Positions 17,925 through 28,165 of a stretch of 64,000 bases of DNA are shown in pieces. The stretch is from Bradyrhizobium yuanmingense. Lineage in GTDB: Bacteria; Pseudomonadota; Alphaproteobacteria; Rhizobiales; Xanthobacteraceae. A program made the position numbers and the translations under genes. Positions within the stretch are counted from its first letter, which is position 1. Every line of letters starts with the position of its first letter. The stretch is from the NCBI RefSeq assembly GCF_029167105.1, contig NZ_JARFML010000007.1, positions 202,036 through 266,035 of the forward strand. Direction: 5' to 3'. The notes below the pieces were generated by a model that made no database searches, was not told the origin of the DNA, and was given only the letters and a program-made list of their open reading frames with translations.

Positions 17925-18983
17925 ATGCGTATCTTGGTGACCGGCGGAGCGGGCTTTATCGGTTCTGCGGTCTGTCGCCGTTTGGTGTTACAGACTGGTG
18001 CCGCAGTGATCAACATAGACAAGTTGACGTACGCAGCCAACCTGGCTTCGCTCGCGAGCATCGAGAAGCTGGAGACTTATGCGTTCCTGCAATCCGACAT
18101 CTGCCATCGCGCGGCCATGGATTTTGCGTTCGCCGACTATGAGCCTGACGCGATCATACATCTGGCCGCCGAAAGCCACGTTGACCGCTCCATCAACGGA
18201 CCCGACGCCTTCGTCAATACCAATGTAGTTGGCACTTACACACTCTTGGAGACGGCCAGAGCCTACTACGAACGTCTACCGGCTTCGAGACGGAAGCACT
18301 TCCGATTCATCCATGTGTCGACGGACGAAGTCTACGGCTCGTTGGGACCAGATGATCTCTTTCGCGAGGATACGCCCTACAGGCCGAGCTCGCCCTATTC
18401 GGCGAGCAAGGCCGCCGCGGACCATCTCGCGCTCGCGTGGTTTCGGACCTACGGCCTGCCGGTGATCGTGTCGAACTGCTCGAACAATTACGGGCCGTAT
18501 CAGTTTCCGGAAAAGCTCATCCCGCTGACGATCCTCAATGCGATCGACCGGAAGCCTCTGCCAGTCTATGGCGACGGAAGGAATATCCGCGATTGGCTTC
18601 ACGTCGATGATCATGCCGCGGGCTTGATACGACTTTTGCACGAAGGGAGGCCCGGCGAGAAGTACAATTTCGGCGGAGATGCCCAGCGATCCAACCTGGA
18701 GGTCGTCACCCGGATTTGTGACGTTGTTGATCGCTTATCTCCGGGCGCGGGGTGCAGACGCTCTCTCATTACGTTCGTGCCGGATCGTCCCGGACATGAT
18801 GCCCGCTATGCAATAGACGCATCGAAAGCACATCGCGAGCTCGGCTGGAAACCGATCAGAACCTTCGAACACGGCCTGTTCGAAACCGTCGGATGGTATC
18901 TCAAGAACCGCGCCTGGTGGGAGTGTGCTCGCAGCGGCATCTATGACGGCTCGCGTCTGGGTCTCCTGGCCACCCAAAACTGA
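17925..18983 (+). CDS. rfbB: dTDP-glucose 4,6-dehydratase
   Basis: Second step of dTDP-L-rhamnose synthesis: dTDP-glucose to dTDP-4-keto-6-deoxyglucose with bound NAD. 352 residues from ATG 17925 (GGAG 9 nt upstream), giving the standard N-terminus [21 protein letters not shown] and [11 protein letters not shown] carry the catalytic Thr-Asp-Glu and Tyr-x3-Lys; [11 protein letters not shown] is also diagnostic. It is followed after 7 nt by rmlD. Confidence 0.96.
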   Translation: MRILVTGGAGFIGSAVCRRLVLQTGAAVINIDKLTYAANLASLASIEKLETYAFLQSDICHRAAMDFAFADYEPDAIIHLAAESHVDRSINGPDAFVNTNVVGTYTLLETARAYYERLPASRRKHFRFIHVSTDEVYGSLGPDDLFREDTPYRPSSPYSASKAAADHLALAWFRTYGLPVIVSNCSNNYGPYQFPEKLIPLTILNAIDRKPLPVYGDGRNIRDWLHVDDHAAGLIRLLHEGRPGEKYNFGGDAQRSNLEVVTRICDVVDRLSPGAGCRRSLITFVPDRPGHDARYAIDASKAHRELGWKPIRTFEHGLFETVGWYLKNRAWWECARSGIYDGSRLGLLATQN

Positions 18984-18990
18984 GGTGGAG

Positions 18991-19980
18991 ATGACAGATC
19001 GACCAATCCTTTTTGCCGGACGGAATGGTCAGCTGGCAACGTGCCTTCGTGATCTTGCCACAAGGCGCGGTTTGCCGGCGGTGGCGCTCGGGCGTCCGGA
19101 GCTCGATCTAGAGAATCGGGAAGGTATCGACAAGCTCATTGCGTCGATCGGGCCGTCTGCGATCATCAACACGGCCGCCTATACGGCGGTAGATCAGGCC
19201 GAATCTGAAGCGGCGAGGGCCCTCAGCATCAATCGCGATGGCGCGGCCGCGCTGGCGGATGTCGCGTGGCAAATGAACATTCCACTCATCCATCTCTCGA
19301 CCGATTATGTATTCGACGGTGCGAAACCCGATGCGTACGACGAAAGCGACATTCCAGCGCCGTTGAACGTCTACGGCGCATCCAAGCTTGCGGGGGAGGC
19401 TGCTGTATTGGCGGCGCACCCGCTCGCGACCGTGATCAGATGCTCCTGGCTTTACAGTCCCTATGGCAACAACTTCGTCCGAACGATGCTGCGGCTATGC
19501 CAGACGCAGCAGGTCGTAAGGGTTGTCAGCGACCAACATGGTAACCCGACTTACGCGTTCGACCTTGCGGAAGCCGTCCTCCGGATCACACAACGATCAG
19601 TAACGGACGATCGCAGGGCCACGGCCGGCATCTTTCATCTCGGTGGCCAAGGCGAGGCAAGTTGGCACGATTTTGCGCAGGCTATCTTCCACGAGTGTTC
19701 CCGTCGTGGAGTGCGAATTCGGGCGCTCGAGGCGATCACGACTGAGGAGTTTCCGACCGCTGCGCGTCGGCCTCGGAACTCGCGCCTGGACTCATCCAAG
19801 GCCGAACGCGTGTTCGGGATTCGCCTGGCGCCTTGGCGCCATTCACTCCAAGCCTGTCTGGACCAGCTGGTCGGAGAAGGAGAAACCGATGCTGAAGGGA
19901 ATCGTGCTGGCTGGCGGCAGCGGAACGCGCCTCTATCCGATCACACGAGTGGTCAGCAAGCAGTTGCTCCCGATCTATGA
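18991..19980 (+). CDS. rfbD: dTDP-4-dehydrorhamnose reductase with C-terminal extension
   Basis: Last step of dTDP-L-rhamnose synthesis. ATG 18991 is preceded by GAGGTGGAG. Motifs: [11 protein letters not shown] nucleotide-binding start, [19 protein letters not shown] with Tyr and Lys, and RCSWLYS. RmlD normally ends near the CLDQLV segment at about residue 295; here the frame reads on for about 32 more residues because no stop occurs before 19978, so it overlaps rmlA by 92 nt. The tail looks like out-of-frame rmlA sequence rather than a domain. Confidence 0.94.
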   Translation: MTDRPILFAGRNGQLATCLRDLATRRGLPAVALGRPELDLENREGIDKLIASIGPSAIINTAAYTAVDQAESEAARALSINRDGAAALADVAWQMNIPLIHLSTDYVFDGAKPDAYDESDIPAPLNVYGASKLAGEAAVLAAHPLATVIRCSWLYSPYGNNFVRTMLRLCQTQQVVRVVSDQHGNPTYAFDLAEAVLRITQRSVTDDRRATAGIFHLGGQGEASWHDFAQAIFHECSRRGVRIRALEAITTEEFPTAARRPRNSRLDSSKAERVFGIRLAPWRHSLQACLDQLVGEGETDAEGNRAGWRQRNAPLSDHTSGQQAVAPDL

Positions 19981-20770
19981 CAAGCCCATGATCTACTATC
20001 CCCTGTCGACGCTGATGTTGGCAGGGATCCGCGAAATTCTGATCATCACCACGCCTTCGGATCGGTGTCAGTTCGAGGGATTGCTAGGCGACGGCAGCCA
20101 GTGGGGTATCAAGCTTAGCTATGCCGAACAAACCCGGCCCGCTGGCCTGGCAGACGCGTTCATCGTGGGGGCCGATTTCATCGGAAGCGATCGGGTAGCG
20201 ATGGTGCTTGGGGATAATATTTTCTTCGGCGATGGCCTGAGCGAGCTGCTTGCCAGGGCGGCAGGTCGCGCGGAAGGCGCAACCGTCTTTGCCTATCACG
20301 TGCGAGACCCAGAACGATACGGCGTGGTCGCGTTTGACGAAGCGGACCGCCCCGTGTCGATCGAAGAGAAACCCAAACGGCCGGCTTCGAACTGGGCAAT
20401 CACGGGGCTGTACTTTTTCGACAACCGCGTCGTCCGCTACGCTCGTCGTGTCGAGCCATCGGCGCGCGGCGAGCTCGAGATTACCGATCTTCAGATGCGT
20501 TACCTTTCGGCCAATGCGCTCCACGTTGAACGCATGGGGCGGGGATTTGCGTGGTTGGATACCGGCACGGTCGAATCTCTCATCGACGCGGGGACGTTCG
20601 TCCAGACCCTGGAGAAGCGGCAAGGAATGAAGATTGCGTGCCTCGAGGAGGTCGCGTTCAGGCTTGGCTTCATTGATCGCGATCAACTTCTGACGTTGGC
20701 TCAACCGTTGGAGAAGAGTGGCTACGGCAAATATCTGAGCGAAATTACGCGACTGCCGCAGTTTTCTTAG
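19889..20770 (+). CDS. rfbA: glucose-1-phosphate thymidylyltransferase
   Basis: First step of dTDP-L-rhamnose synthesis: dTTP plus glucose-1-phosphate. 293 residues from ATG 19889 (AAGGAG upstream) with [41 protein letters not shown] and IEEKPKRP, all standard RmlA blocks. It begins inside the end of rmlD, in another frame. It completes a full rmlCBDA set, so L-rhamnose (or a related 6-deoxyhexose) is very likely in the polymer. Confidence 0.96.
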   Translation: MLKGIVLAGGSGTRLYPITRVVSKQLLPIYDKPMIYYPLSTLMLAGIREILIITTPSDRCQFEGLLGDGSQWGIKLSYAEQTRPAGLADAFIVGADFIGSDRVAMVLGDNIFFGDGLSELLARAAGRAEGATVFAYHVRDPERYGVVAFDEADRPVSIEEKPKRPASNWAITGLYFFDNRVVRYARRVEPSARGELEITDLQMRYLSANALHVERMGRGFAWLDTGTVESLIDAGTFVQTLEKRQGMKIACLEEVAFRLGFIDRDQLLTLAQPLEKSGYGKYLSEITRLPQFS

Positions 20771-20874
20771 CACCACTCAGCCGATATCGAAACCGAGTTG
20801 AATTATATGTATTGAATTGACCGTGATTTAAAGTATAATTAAAATATTGAGAGGCGATTATTAATTTAATCGGT
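20771..20874 (+). promoter_or_regulatory. A+T-rich promoter region of the giant secreted-protein gene
   Basis: A short A+T-rich block (about 20800-20870) separates rmlA from the giant gene and contains AATTAAAATATT at 20837-20848. The same 12 bases occur in the A+T islands at 32413-32424 and 40126-40137. It probably carries a promoter and a site for a nucleoid protein such as H-NS or MucR; the specific protein is an inference. Confidence 0.45.
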
Positions 20875-23800
20875 ATGCTCATGCTGGTTCAAAAGGCGAC
20901 CGCCTTCGGCCGGGGAACTCGGCACGTTCTTTGGGAGCAGGATATTCCAGCCCTTTGGCAGGAATCGCCGTTCGCGAGCGCTTTCGCGGGTTTCGACGCA
21001 CTTGGCCTCTGGGCTCCGCGGGTTGTTGATCGGTCAGTAAGCGCGTCATTCGCTGCAGGGGGGGACGCCTCGTTCTTCGAACGGACGTCTCGGGCCGACT
21101 CGGCGGGCTCGCGCGGCGTTATCCCCGCGCTCTTCGCTGCACCACCTTCCCGGTCGCGACTGCCTGCGCTGCTATCTTCGACGTCTTTGACGAGCGGTCA
21201 TAATGGCCTGACGCCAACGTTCTCATCTGTGGCGATCGGAGCGGCGCAATCGGCTTCCACCCCCGGCGCCACTCACTGGGTCCGTCCGACTGACGGAGCC
21301 TGGAATGTCGCAGCGAACTGGAGCGCCGGGCTCCCGGGCACCATCGACGCTGCGTTCCTCGACGCAGCAGGAACGTATGTCGTCACGACCGCGACCGGTG
21401 TTGATATTGGGAGTCTGATCCTCGATGCAGGGGCGACGCTTTCGTTGGATGCCGGCTCGCCGTTTATCGTCGAAGGCGATGTGCTGAACAATGGGACGGT
21501 CGAGGTTGGAGCGTTCCTCGGCAATCGCATTCCGACCGGGGAGTTCAAGGGTGACGTCAGCGGTTCTGGATCTTTCGAGATTGCAGACAAGGCGATCCTG
21601 GATATCGGAGGTTCGGTTTCCGGCCAATTCTTGAATGGATCGTTCTCCGGCATAACGGTGTCGTTCGAAACGGGAACTGGCACGCTTGTCCTCGATCAGT
21701 CGGCCAACTTCCACGGCTTGATCGCGGGTTCGTCGCCGGGAGCGCCGCTTGCGCCAGGCAACCTCATCCACTTGAAGGATCTTCCCTTTACATCGTCGAT
21801 GTCGGCGACCGTCCACTACGACAATAGCTCGAACATCAGCACGGTCGATTTCAGCAATGGTGCGGCCAATGTCTCCTTGCTGTTCTCGGGGATGAACTCG
21901 AATTGGAAGTTTGAAAGCAATGGGCAGGGAGGCACCATTGTTTCCGATCCGCCCACGAATCCCATCGTGCTGGAAAACCAGAAGCCAGGTACGCCGAAGA
22001 GTGTCTGGCAGATTCAGCCGGGCGAGAATTCAACTCTGACCGAAGGGTTTGCGACAGCGATCAGCACCAATGTCGGGGGGACGGTCCAATTCAAGATCAA
22101 CAACTTGACCGGCAATCCGAACTATCGCGTCGATGTCTACCGGCTGGGCTATTACGGCGGCGATGGTGCCCGGCTGGTTACGAGCCTACAGCATCAGGCC
22201 GCAACGGCGGTCGTCCAACCCGATCCATTGCGCGATCCGTCGACCGGGCTCGTCGATGCCGGCAATTGGAGCGTGACCGATTCCTGGAGCGTACCGAGCG
22301 ATGCGGTCTCGGGCGTCTACATAGCCAGCGTTGTCAACGGCAACGAGATTTTCCAGATCCCATTCATCATAAGGAACGACGCCTCGCACAGCGACATCGT
22401 CCTCCAGACAAGTGATCAGGACTGGCAAGCCTACAACGGCTGGGGAGGGGCCAACCTATATTTCGGGAATGGTCCGGGCGTCCGTGGATCAGCCTACGCG
22501 GTCAGTTACAATCGCCCCCTCATAACGCGTGACGGCGAGGGAACCTTTTCCGAGGGGGGAGACTCCCCGTTCACGGCTGAGTTTGCGGCCATTCAGTGGC
22601 TCGAGCAAAACGGGTACGACGTTTCTTACATTTCGGGAATCGATGCTGCGACGAACGGCTCGTTGTTGCTCAATCACAAAGTCTTCATGGACGCGGGGCA
22701 TGACGAGTATTGGACCGAAGCTCAGCGTGCCAACGTACAGGCCGCAGCGCATGCTGGCGTGAACCTTGCCTTTCTCACGGGCAACGAGATCTATTGGAAA
22801 ACAAGGTTGGCACCCAGCATCGATGGCAGCGGATCAGCCAATCGCACACTCATTAGCTACAAGGATACGCACGCAAATGCGTTGATTGATCCAACAGGAC
22901 AGGCGACCGGCAATTACTCTGACCCGCGGTTCGGTCCGCCTCTCCCTTCGAACGAGTTGACCGGTACATTGTTCGCGGTCAATGCATTCCGGTATGATAC
23001 GATCACGATACCGTATCCGATGACCCAATTGCGCTTCTGGCGCAATACGGCCGTCGCGCAAACGTCACCCGGGCAGACCGCCTCGCTGGTACCTGGCCTG
23101 TTAGGCGTTGAATGGGACACGGCGCCGGACAACGGATTTCGCCCAGCGGGGTTGATGAGTGTCTCATCTACCACATTGCAGGTGAATGGACAGCTTCTCC
23201 TCGATTATGGCAACTCGTTCGCAAACGGCACGGCAACCCACAATCTCGTGCTGCATCGAGATCCCGTCAGTGGCGCACTGATATTCTCGGCCGGTTCGAT
23301 CAACTGGCCGTGGGCGCTTGCAAGCGACCATGACGGACCTGCGACTCCGGTAGACCCTAATGTCCAGCAGGCGATGGTCAACCTTTTCGCTGATATGGGC
23401 GTTCAGCCGGCGACGCTGCAAGCAAACCTGACGGCCGCGATTCGGTCGACCGACACAGCGGCGCCGACGTCTAGTATCGGCAATCTCTCCGCCGCCAGCG
23501 TTGTCGAGGGGCAATCGATCACGGTGACGGGGACGGCCAATGACGCGGGCGGAAAGATTGCCGGCGTCGAAATTTCTACAGATGGTGGAAGCACCTGGCA
23601 CCCAACCAACAGCAATGTCGGCGCGGCGACCGTGACCTGGTCATACACGTTCGTCACAGGGGCCCAAGGGACCTATAATCTCAAAACCAGGGCGGTGGAC
23701 GACAGCCTGAACCTGGAAACATCCGGTGCGGGCGCAACCTACACGGTCACACCATCTTCCAACCTGACACTCTTCAGTAGCACCGATACGCCTGCGTTGC

Positions 23801-26800
23801 TCTCAGACAGCGACTCCGCCTCGGTTGAGCTTGGCGTCAGATTCGTCCCGGCCGTGTCGGGGAAGATCACCGGCATTCGCTTCTACAAAGGGCCTCAGAA
23901 TACCGGCACCCACAGCGGAAATCTCTGGACCGCAAACGGCACGCTGCTTGCGAGCGCCACCTTCACCAACGAAACCGCGAGCGGCTGGCAGCAGGTTAAT
24001 TTTGCCACGCCCGTCAGTGTGAACGCTGGCACGACGTATGTTGCTTCCTACCACGCGAACACCGGTCACTATTCCGCAACCGACTTCTACTTCATCGGTT
24101 ATGGAGGCGTTACGAAAGGTGCGCTCACCGCGCCGGGTAGCAGCCTCAACGGTGTCTATGCCTATGGCAGCGGCCCGACCTTCCCCGGCAACGTTTCCTC
24201 CACGAAAGCCCCCAACTACTGGGTAGACGTCGTTTTCGATGATTCAGGCGTGGCGTCGCCACAAGCTAATGGCGACAGTGGCTTTACGGTTACCCAGAAT
24301 GGCTTGCTGAATATAGCGGCATCGACGCTGCTTGCGAACGACACCCACCCCTCCGGGCTGGCTTTCTCGCTCACCAGCGTCGGTAACCCGGTCAACGGAA
24401 GCGTAAGCTACAACTCGCAGAACCAGACGGTGACCTTTGCTCCTACCAATGGCTATGCCGGCGCGGCGAGTTTCACGTACACGATCACAGACACGAGCGG
24501 CCAAAGTGGTTCCGGCCAAGTGTCCCTCAAGGTCAACTATCCGGTCTTCGCGCAGAGCCTGTTCGGCACCAATGATGCGCCAAGCGTCCCCAATTCCGGG
24601 GATACCAGCCCCGTCGAACTCGGAGTCAAGTTCACCGCATCGGTGAACGGGACGATAACCGGCCTGCGCTTCTACAAGGGATCGTTGAATACGGGTCTTC
24701 ATATTGCGGATCTCTGGAGCTCGACCGGAACCCTGCTGGCAACTGCGACATTCACGAACGAGACAGCCAGCGGCTGGCAGCAGGTCAACTTCTCCACGCC
24801 TGTGGCGATTACGGCAGGCACCACCTATGTCGCATCCTACCACACCAACGGCAATTATTCCGGTACCCAGAACTATTTCACGACATCGCTTGTCAACGGG
24901 CAGCTAACGGCTCCGGCTGGCAGCAACGGGGTCTATGCCTACGGATCCGGAAGCACGTTCCCGACCAGCACGTACAACGCCAGCAACTACTGGGTCGACA
25001 TCGTCTTCAACGGCTCCTCCAGTCCCAACAATTCGGCGCCAACTGCGGTCGCCGACACCGGTGATGCCACCGAAAAGGGCGGCGTGAGCAACAGCGTCGG
25101 TGGCACGGCGGCGACTGGCAACGTGCTGACCAACGATACCGATCCCGACGCGGGCGATACCAAGACGGTCACCGCTGTCAGCTTCGGCTCGACCGGCGGC
25201 ACACTCGGTTCAGCGCTGTCTGGAGCGCGCGGCAGCCTTGTGCTCAATGCCTCGGGCGGCTTTACATATACGGTCAACGAGACGGATGCGGCCGTGCAGG
25301 CCTTGCGGCAGTCGACCGACACGCTCAGCGATATCTTCAATTACACGATGCGCGACGCCGCCGGCGCCACGTCATCGACCACACTCACGGTCACAATCCA
25401 TGGCGCCAACGACGCGCCGGTGCTGGCCGCCCAGACCGGCAATCAGACCGCAACGGTCGGTACGTCATTCTCCTTGACGCTGCCTGCGGGTACCTTCACC
25501 GACGTCGATTCCGGGGATTCGCTCGCCTACACGGCGACAGCCGCCGACGGCACGGCACTTCCCGCATGGCTGACCTTCAATGCCTCGACGCGGACCTTCA
25601 GCGGTACACCATCGTCCAGCGATGTTGGCACCCTCAGCATCAAGACCTCGGTCACCGATCTCGGCGGCCTGTCAGCCAGCGAGACGTTTAATCTCACGGT
25701 GACGACAACGCCCTCAACCGTGAGCCTGTTCTCGAGCTCGGACACGCCGGCCATCCTGTCGGATTCCGATGCGTCGCAAGTCAACCTTGGCGTGAGATTC
25801 ACGTCCTCCGTGGCCGGCACGATCACTGGCGTCAAGTACTACAAGAGTGCGAACGACCCCGGGACTCATACGGGCTCGTTGTGGAGCAGTACCGGCACGC
25901 TGCTGGCGAGTGCGACGTTCACCAACGAGGGCAGCAGTGGCTGGCAGACCGTCACGTTCAGCAATCCCGTGTCCATCTCGGCCGGCACGACCTACGTGGC
26001 GAGCTTTCACAGCAATGGCCATTACGCGTCCACCACCAACTACTTCACCACCGCGCGCACCAGCGGTCCGCTCACGGCTCCTGCGAGCATCAATGGCGTC
26101 TACACCTACGGCGCCGGCAACCTGTTCCCGACCAGCACGTACAACGCCAGCAACTACTGGGTCGACGTCGTCTTCAACGGCTCCTCCAGTCCCAACAATT
26201 CGGCGCCAACTGCGGTCGCCGACACCGGTGATGCCACCGAAAAGGGCGGCGTGAGCAACAGCGTCGGTGGCACGGCGGCGACTGGCAACGTGCTGACCAA
26301 CGATACCGATCCCGACGCGGGCGATACCAAGACGGTCACCGCTGTCAGCTTCGGCTCGACCGGCGGCACACTCGGTTCAGCGCTGTCTGGAGCGCGCGGC
26401 AGCCTTGTGCTCAATGCCTCGGGCGGCTTTACATATACGGTCAACGAGACGGATGCGGCCGTGCAGGCCTTGCGGCAGTCGACCGACACGCTCAGCGATA
26501 TCTTCAATTACACGATGCGCGACGCCGCCGGCGCCACGTCATCGACCACACTCACGGTCACAATCCATGGCGCCAACGACGCGCCGGTGCTGGCCGCCCA
26601 GACCGGCAATCAGACCGCAACGGTCGGTACGTCATTCTCCTTGACGCTGCCTGCGGGTACCTTCACCGACGTCGATTCCGGGGATTCGCTCGCCTACACG
26701 GCGACAGCCGCCGACGGCACGGCACTTCCCGCATGGCTGACCTTCAATGCCTCGACGCGGACCTTCAGCGGTACACCATCGTCCAGCGATGTTGGCACCC

Positions 26801-28155
26801 TCAGCATCAAGACCTCGGTCACCGATCTCGGCGGCCTGTCAGCCAGCGAGACGTTTAATCTCACGGTGACGACAACGCCCTCAACCGTGAGCCTGTTCTC
26901 GAGCTCGGACACGCCGGCCATCCTGTCGGATTCCGATGCGTCGCAAGTCAACCTTGGCGTGAGATTCACGTCCTCCGTGGCCGGCACGATCACTGGCGTC
27001 AAGTACTACAAGAGTGCGAACGACCCCGGGACTCATACGGGCTCGTTGTGGAGCAGTACCGGCACGCTGCTGGCGAGTGCGACGTTCACCAACGAGGGCA
27101 GCAGTGGCTGGCAGACCGTCACGTTCAGCAATCCCGTGTCCATCTCGGCCGGCACGACCTACGTGGCGAGCTTTCACAGCAATGGCCATTACGCGTCCAC
27201 CACCAACTACTTCACCACCGCGCGCACCAGCGGTCCGCTCACGGCTCCTGCGAGCATCAATGGCGTCTACACCTACGGCGCCGGCAACCTGTTCCCGACC
27301 AGCACGTACAACGCCAGCAACTACTGGGTCGACGTCGTCTTCAACGGAACCAGCGGCAGCAACGGGCAACCGGTGGCTACGACGGACAGCGGCTTCCACG
27401 CCACTCAAGGCGTCCCTTTTACTATCGACGGGGCGGCACTGCTTGCGAACGACACTGATCCGAACGGAGACGCTCTGACGATTACTGGCGTGAGCGGTGC
27501 CGTTAATGGGACCGCCAGCTTCAACGCCCAGAACAATTCGGTGACGTTTACGTCAGCGAGCGGCTTTACCGGGCCGACTTCTTTCGACTACTCCATCTCA
27601 GACGGCCGTGGCGGCACTGCAAGCGCCTCCGTCAACGTGACGGTGCATGCCCCATCGTCCAACGTCGTTAGCCTGTTCAGCTCCAATCCCACGCCGAGTG
27701 TTGTATCGGCCAATGATGGCCAGGCGATCGAGGTTGGTATGAAATTCCAGGCCTCCACCCCGGGTGATATCATCGGGCTGCGTTTCTACAAGGGACCGTC
27801 CAACACGGGGACGCACGTTGCCGATCTGTGGAGCAGTACCGGCACGCTTCTGGCGACGGCCACGTTCACCAACGAAACGGCGAGTGGCTGGCAGCAGGTC
27901 AACTTCAGCACTCCGGTGACGATCGCTGCGGGGACCACGTATGTTGCGTCTTACCACAGTGCGGGAGGCTATTCTGCGGATCCAAACCTCTTCGCCAGCT
28001 CCCTCACGAGCGGACCGCTAACGGCTCCGTCGTCGTCGTCGAGCGGCGGCAACGGCGTTTACGCGTATGGGACCAATAGTTTGTTCCCGACGAGCAGTTT
28101 CAACGCGACGAGTTATGCCGTGGACGTCCTATTCAGACCTCAGCTAGCAGCATAG
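20875..28155 (+). CDS. giant secreted multidomain protein: DMFase-beta-like domain, DUF4082 x5, VCBS and cadherin-like repeats
   Basis: 2426 residues, no classical signal peptide. Order by eye: Ser-rich N-terminus (1-130); beta-rich WNVAANWSAGLPG segment (133-350); domain like the N,N-dimethylformamidase beta-subunit C-terminal family (about 360-855: VYRLGYYGGDGARLV, FMDAGHDEYWT, FLTGNEIYWKTR); Ig-like domain (865-961); DUF4082 modules at about 964, 1226, 1616, 2005 and 2264 (FYKGP.NTGTH...LWSSTGTLLATATFTNE); cadherin-like modules near 1125 and 2166; VCBS modules near 1387 and 1776; Ig/He_PIG-like modules near 1519 and 1908. Units 3-4 arise from a near-perfect DNA duplication. Adjacent HlyB/HlyD-type genes suggest type I secretion, though no GGxGxD repeats are visible. 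Adhesin/matrix protein with a possible hydrolase domain. Confidence 0.85.
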   Translation: MLMLVQKATAFGRGTRHVLWEQDIPALWQESPFASAFAGFDALGLWAPRVVDRSVSASFAAGGDASFFERTSRADSAGSRGVIPALFAAPPSRSRLPALLSSTSLTSGHNGLTPTFSSVAIGAAQSASTPGATHWVRPTDGAWNVAANWSAGLPGTIDAAFLDAAGTYVVTTATGVDIGSLILDAGATLSLDAGSPFIVEGDVLNNGTVEVGAFLGNRIPTGEFKGDVSGSGSFEIADKAILDIGGSVSGQFLNGSFSGITVSFETGTGTLVLDQSANFHGLIAGSSPGAPLAPGNLIHLKDLPFTSSMSATVHYDNSSNISTVDFSNGAANVSLLFSGMNSNWKFESNGQGGTIVSDPPTNPIVLENQKPGTPKSVWQIQPGENSTLTEGFATAISTNVGGTVQFKINNLTGNPNYRVDVYRLGYYGGDGARLVTSLQHQAATAVVQPDPLRDPSTGLVDAGNWSVTDSWSVPSDAVSGVYIASVVNGNEIFQIPFIIRNDASHSDIVLQTSDQDWQAYNGWGGANLYFGNGPGVRGSAYAVSYNRPLITRDGEGTFSEGGDSPFTAEFAAIQWLEQNGYDVSYISGIDAATNGSLLLNHKVFMDAGHDEYWTEAQRANVQAAAHAGVNLAFLTGNEIYWKTRLAPSIDGSGSANRTLISYKDTHANALIDPTGQATGNYSDPRFGPPLPSNELTGTLFAVNAFRYDTITIPYPMTQLRFWRNTAVAQTSPGQTASLVPGLLGVEWDTAPDNGFRPAGLMSVSSTTLQVNGQLLLDYGNSFANGTATHNLVLHRDPVSGALIFSAGSINWPWALASDHDGPATPVDPNVQQAMVNLFADMGVQPATLQANLTAAIRSTDTAAPTSSIGNLSAASVVEGQSITVTGTANDAGGKIAGVEISTDGGSTWHPTNSNVGAATVTWSYTFVTGAQGTYNLKTRAVDDSLNLETSGAGATYTVTPSSNLTLFSSTDTPALLSDSDSASVELGVRFVPAVSGKITGIRFYKGPQNTGTHSGNLWTANGTLLASATFTNETASGWQQVNFATPVSVNAGTTYVASYHANTGHYSATDFYFIGYGGVTKGALTAPGSSLNGVYAYGSGPTFPGNVSSTKAPNYWVDVVFDDSGVASPQANGDSGFTVTQNGLLNIAASTLLANDTHPSGLAFSLTSVGNPVNGSVSYNSQNQTVTFAPTNGYAGAASFTYTITDTSGQSGSGQVSLKVNYPVFAQSLFGTNDAPSVPNSGDTSPVELGVKFTASVNGTITGLRFYKGSLNTGLHIADLWSSTGTLLATATFTNETASGWQQVNFSTPVAITAGTTYVASYHTNGNYSGTQNYFTTSLVNGQLTAPAGSNGVYAYGSGSTFPTSTYNASNYWVDIVFNGSSSPNNSAPTAVADTGDATEKGGVSNSVGGTAATGNVLTNDTDPDAGDTKTVTAVSFGSTGGTLGSALSGARGSLVLNASGGFTYTVNETDAAVQALRQSTDTLSDIFNYTMRDAAGATSSTTLTVTIHGANDAPVLAAQTGNQTATVGTSFSLTLPAGTFTDVDSGDSLAYTATAADGTALPAWLTFNASTRTFSGTPSSSDVGTLSIKTSVTDLGGLSASETFNLTVTTTPSTVSLFSSSDTPAILSDSDASQVNLGVRFTSSVAGTITGVKYYKSANDPGTHTGSLWSSTGTLLASATFTNEGSSGWQTVTFSNPVSISAGTTYVASFHSNGHYASTTNYFTTARTSGPLTAPASINGVYTYGAGNLFPTSTYNASNYWVDVVFNGSSSPNNSAPTAVADTGDATEKGGVSNSVGGTAATGNVLTNDTDPDAGDTKTVTAVSFGSTGGTLGSALSGARGSLVLNASGGFTYTVNETDAAVQALRQSTDTLSDIFNYTMRDAAGATSSTTLTVTIHGANDAPVLAAQTGNQTATVGTSFSLTLPAGTFTDVDSGDSLAYTATAADGTALPAWLTFNASTRTFSGTPSSSDVGTLSIKTSVTDLGGLSASETFNLTVTTTPSTVSLFSSSDTPAILSDSDASQVNLGVRFTSSVAGTITGVKYYKSANDPGTHTGSLWSSTGTLLASATFTNEGSSGWQTVTFSNPVSISAGTTYVASFHSNGHYASTTNYFTTARTSGPLTAPASINGVYTYGAGNLFPTSTYNASNYWVDVVFNGTSGSNGQPVATTDSGFHATQGVPFTIDGAALLANDTDPNGDALTITGVSGAVNGTASFNAQNNSVTFTSASGFTGPTSFDYSISDGRGGTASASVNVTVHAPSSNVVSLFSSNPTPSVVSANDGQAIEVGMKFQASTPGDIIGLRFYKGPSNTGTHVADLWSSTGTLLATATFTNETASGWQQVNFSTPVTIAAGTTYVASYHSAGGYSADPNLFASSLTSGPLTAPSSSSSGGNGVYAYGTNSLFPTSSFNATSYAVDVLFRPQLAA
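24957..27347 (+). repeat. 1167-bp near-perfect tandem duplication inside the giant gene
   Basis: The sequence from 24957 recurs at 26124 (offset 1167 bp, 389 codons), and the first 57 bp recur a third time at 27291-27347. Each unit encodes VCBS + Ig/He_PIG-like + DUF4082. The only difference I found by eye is A at 25000 versus G at 26167 (Ile/Val codon); reverse-strand translations of the two copies are likewise identical apart from that base. The unit is in frame and the identity includes synonymous sites, so the duplication is recent or maintained by gene conversion. Confidence 0.95.
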
Positions 28156-28165
28156 GAGACGTAAG

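Noticed and set aside
24987..27002. Long open frames on the reverse strand within the giant gene
   Set aside because: They mirror the G+C-biased codon pattern of the plus-strand gene, lack ribosome sites, and repeat only because the DNA is duplicated.
21223..28155. Regular repeats in 21-28 kb considered as a CRISPR-like array or mobile element
   Set aside because: The repeats are in-frame coding modules of hundreds of bases, not short repeats with spacers, and no transposase or cas gene is present.
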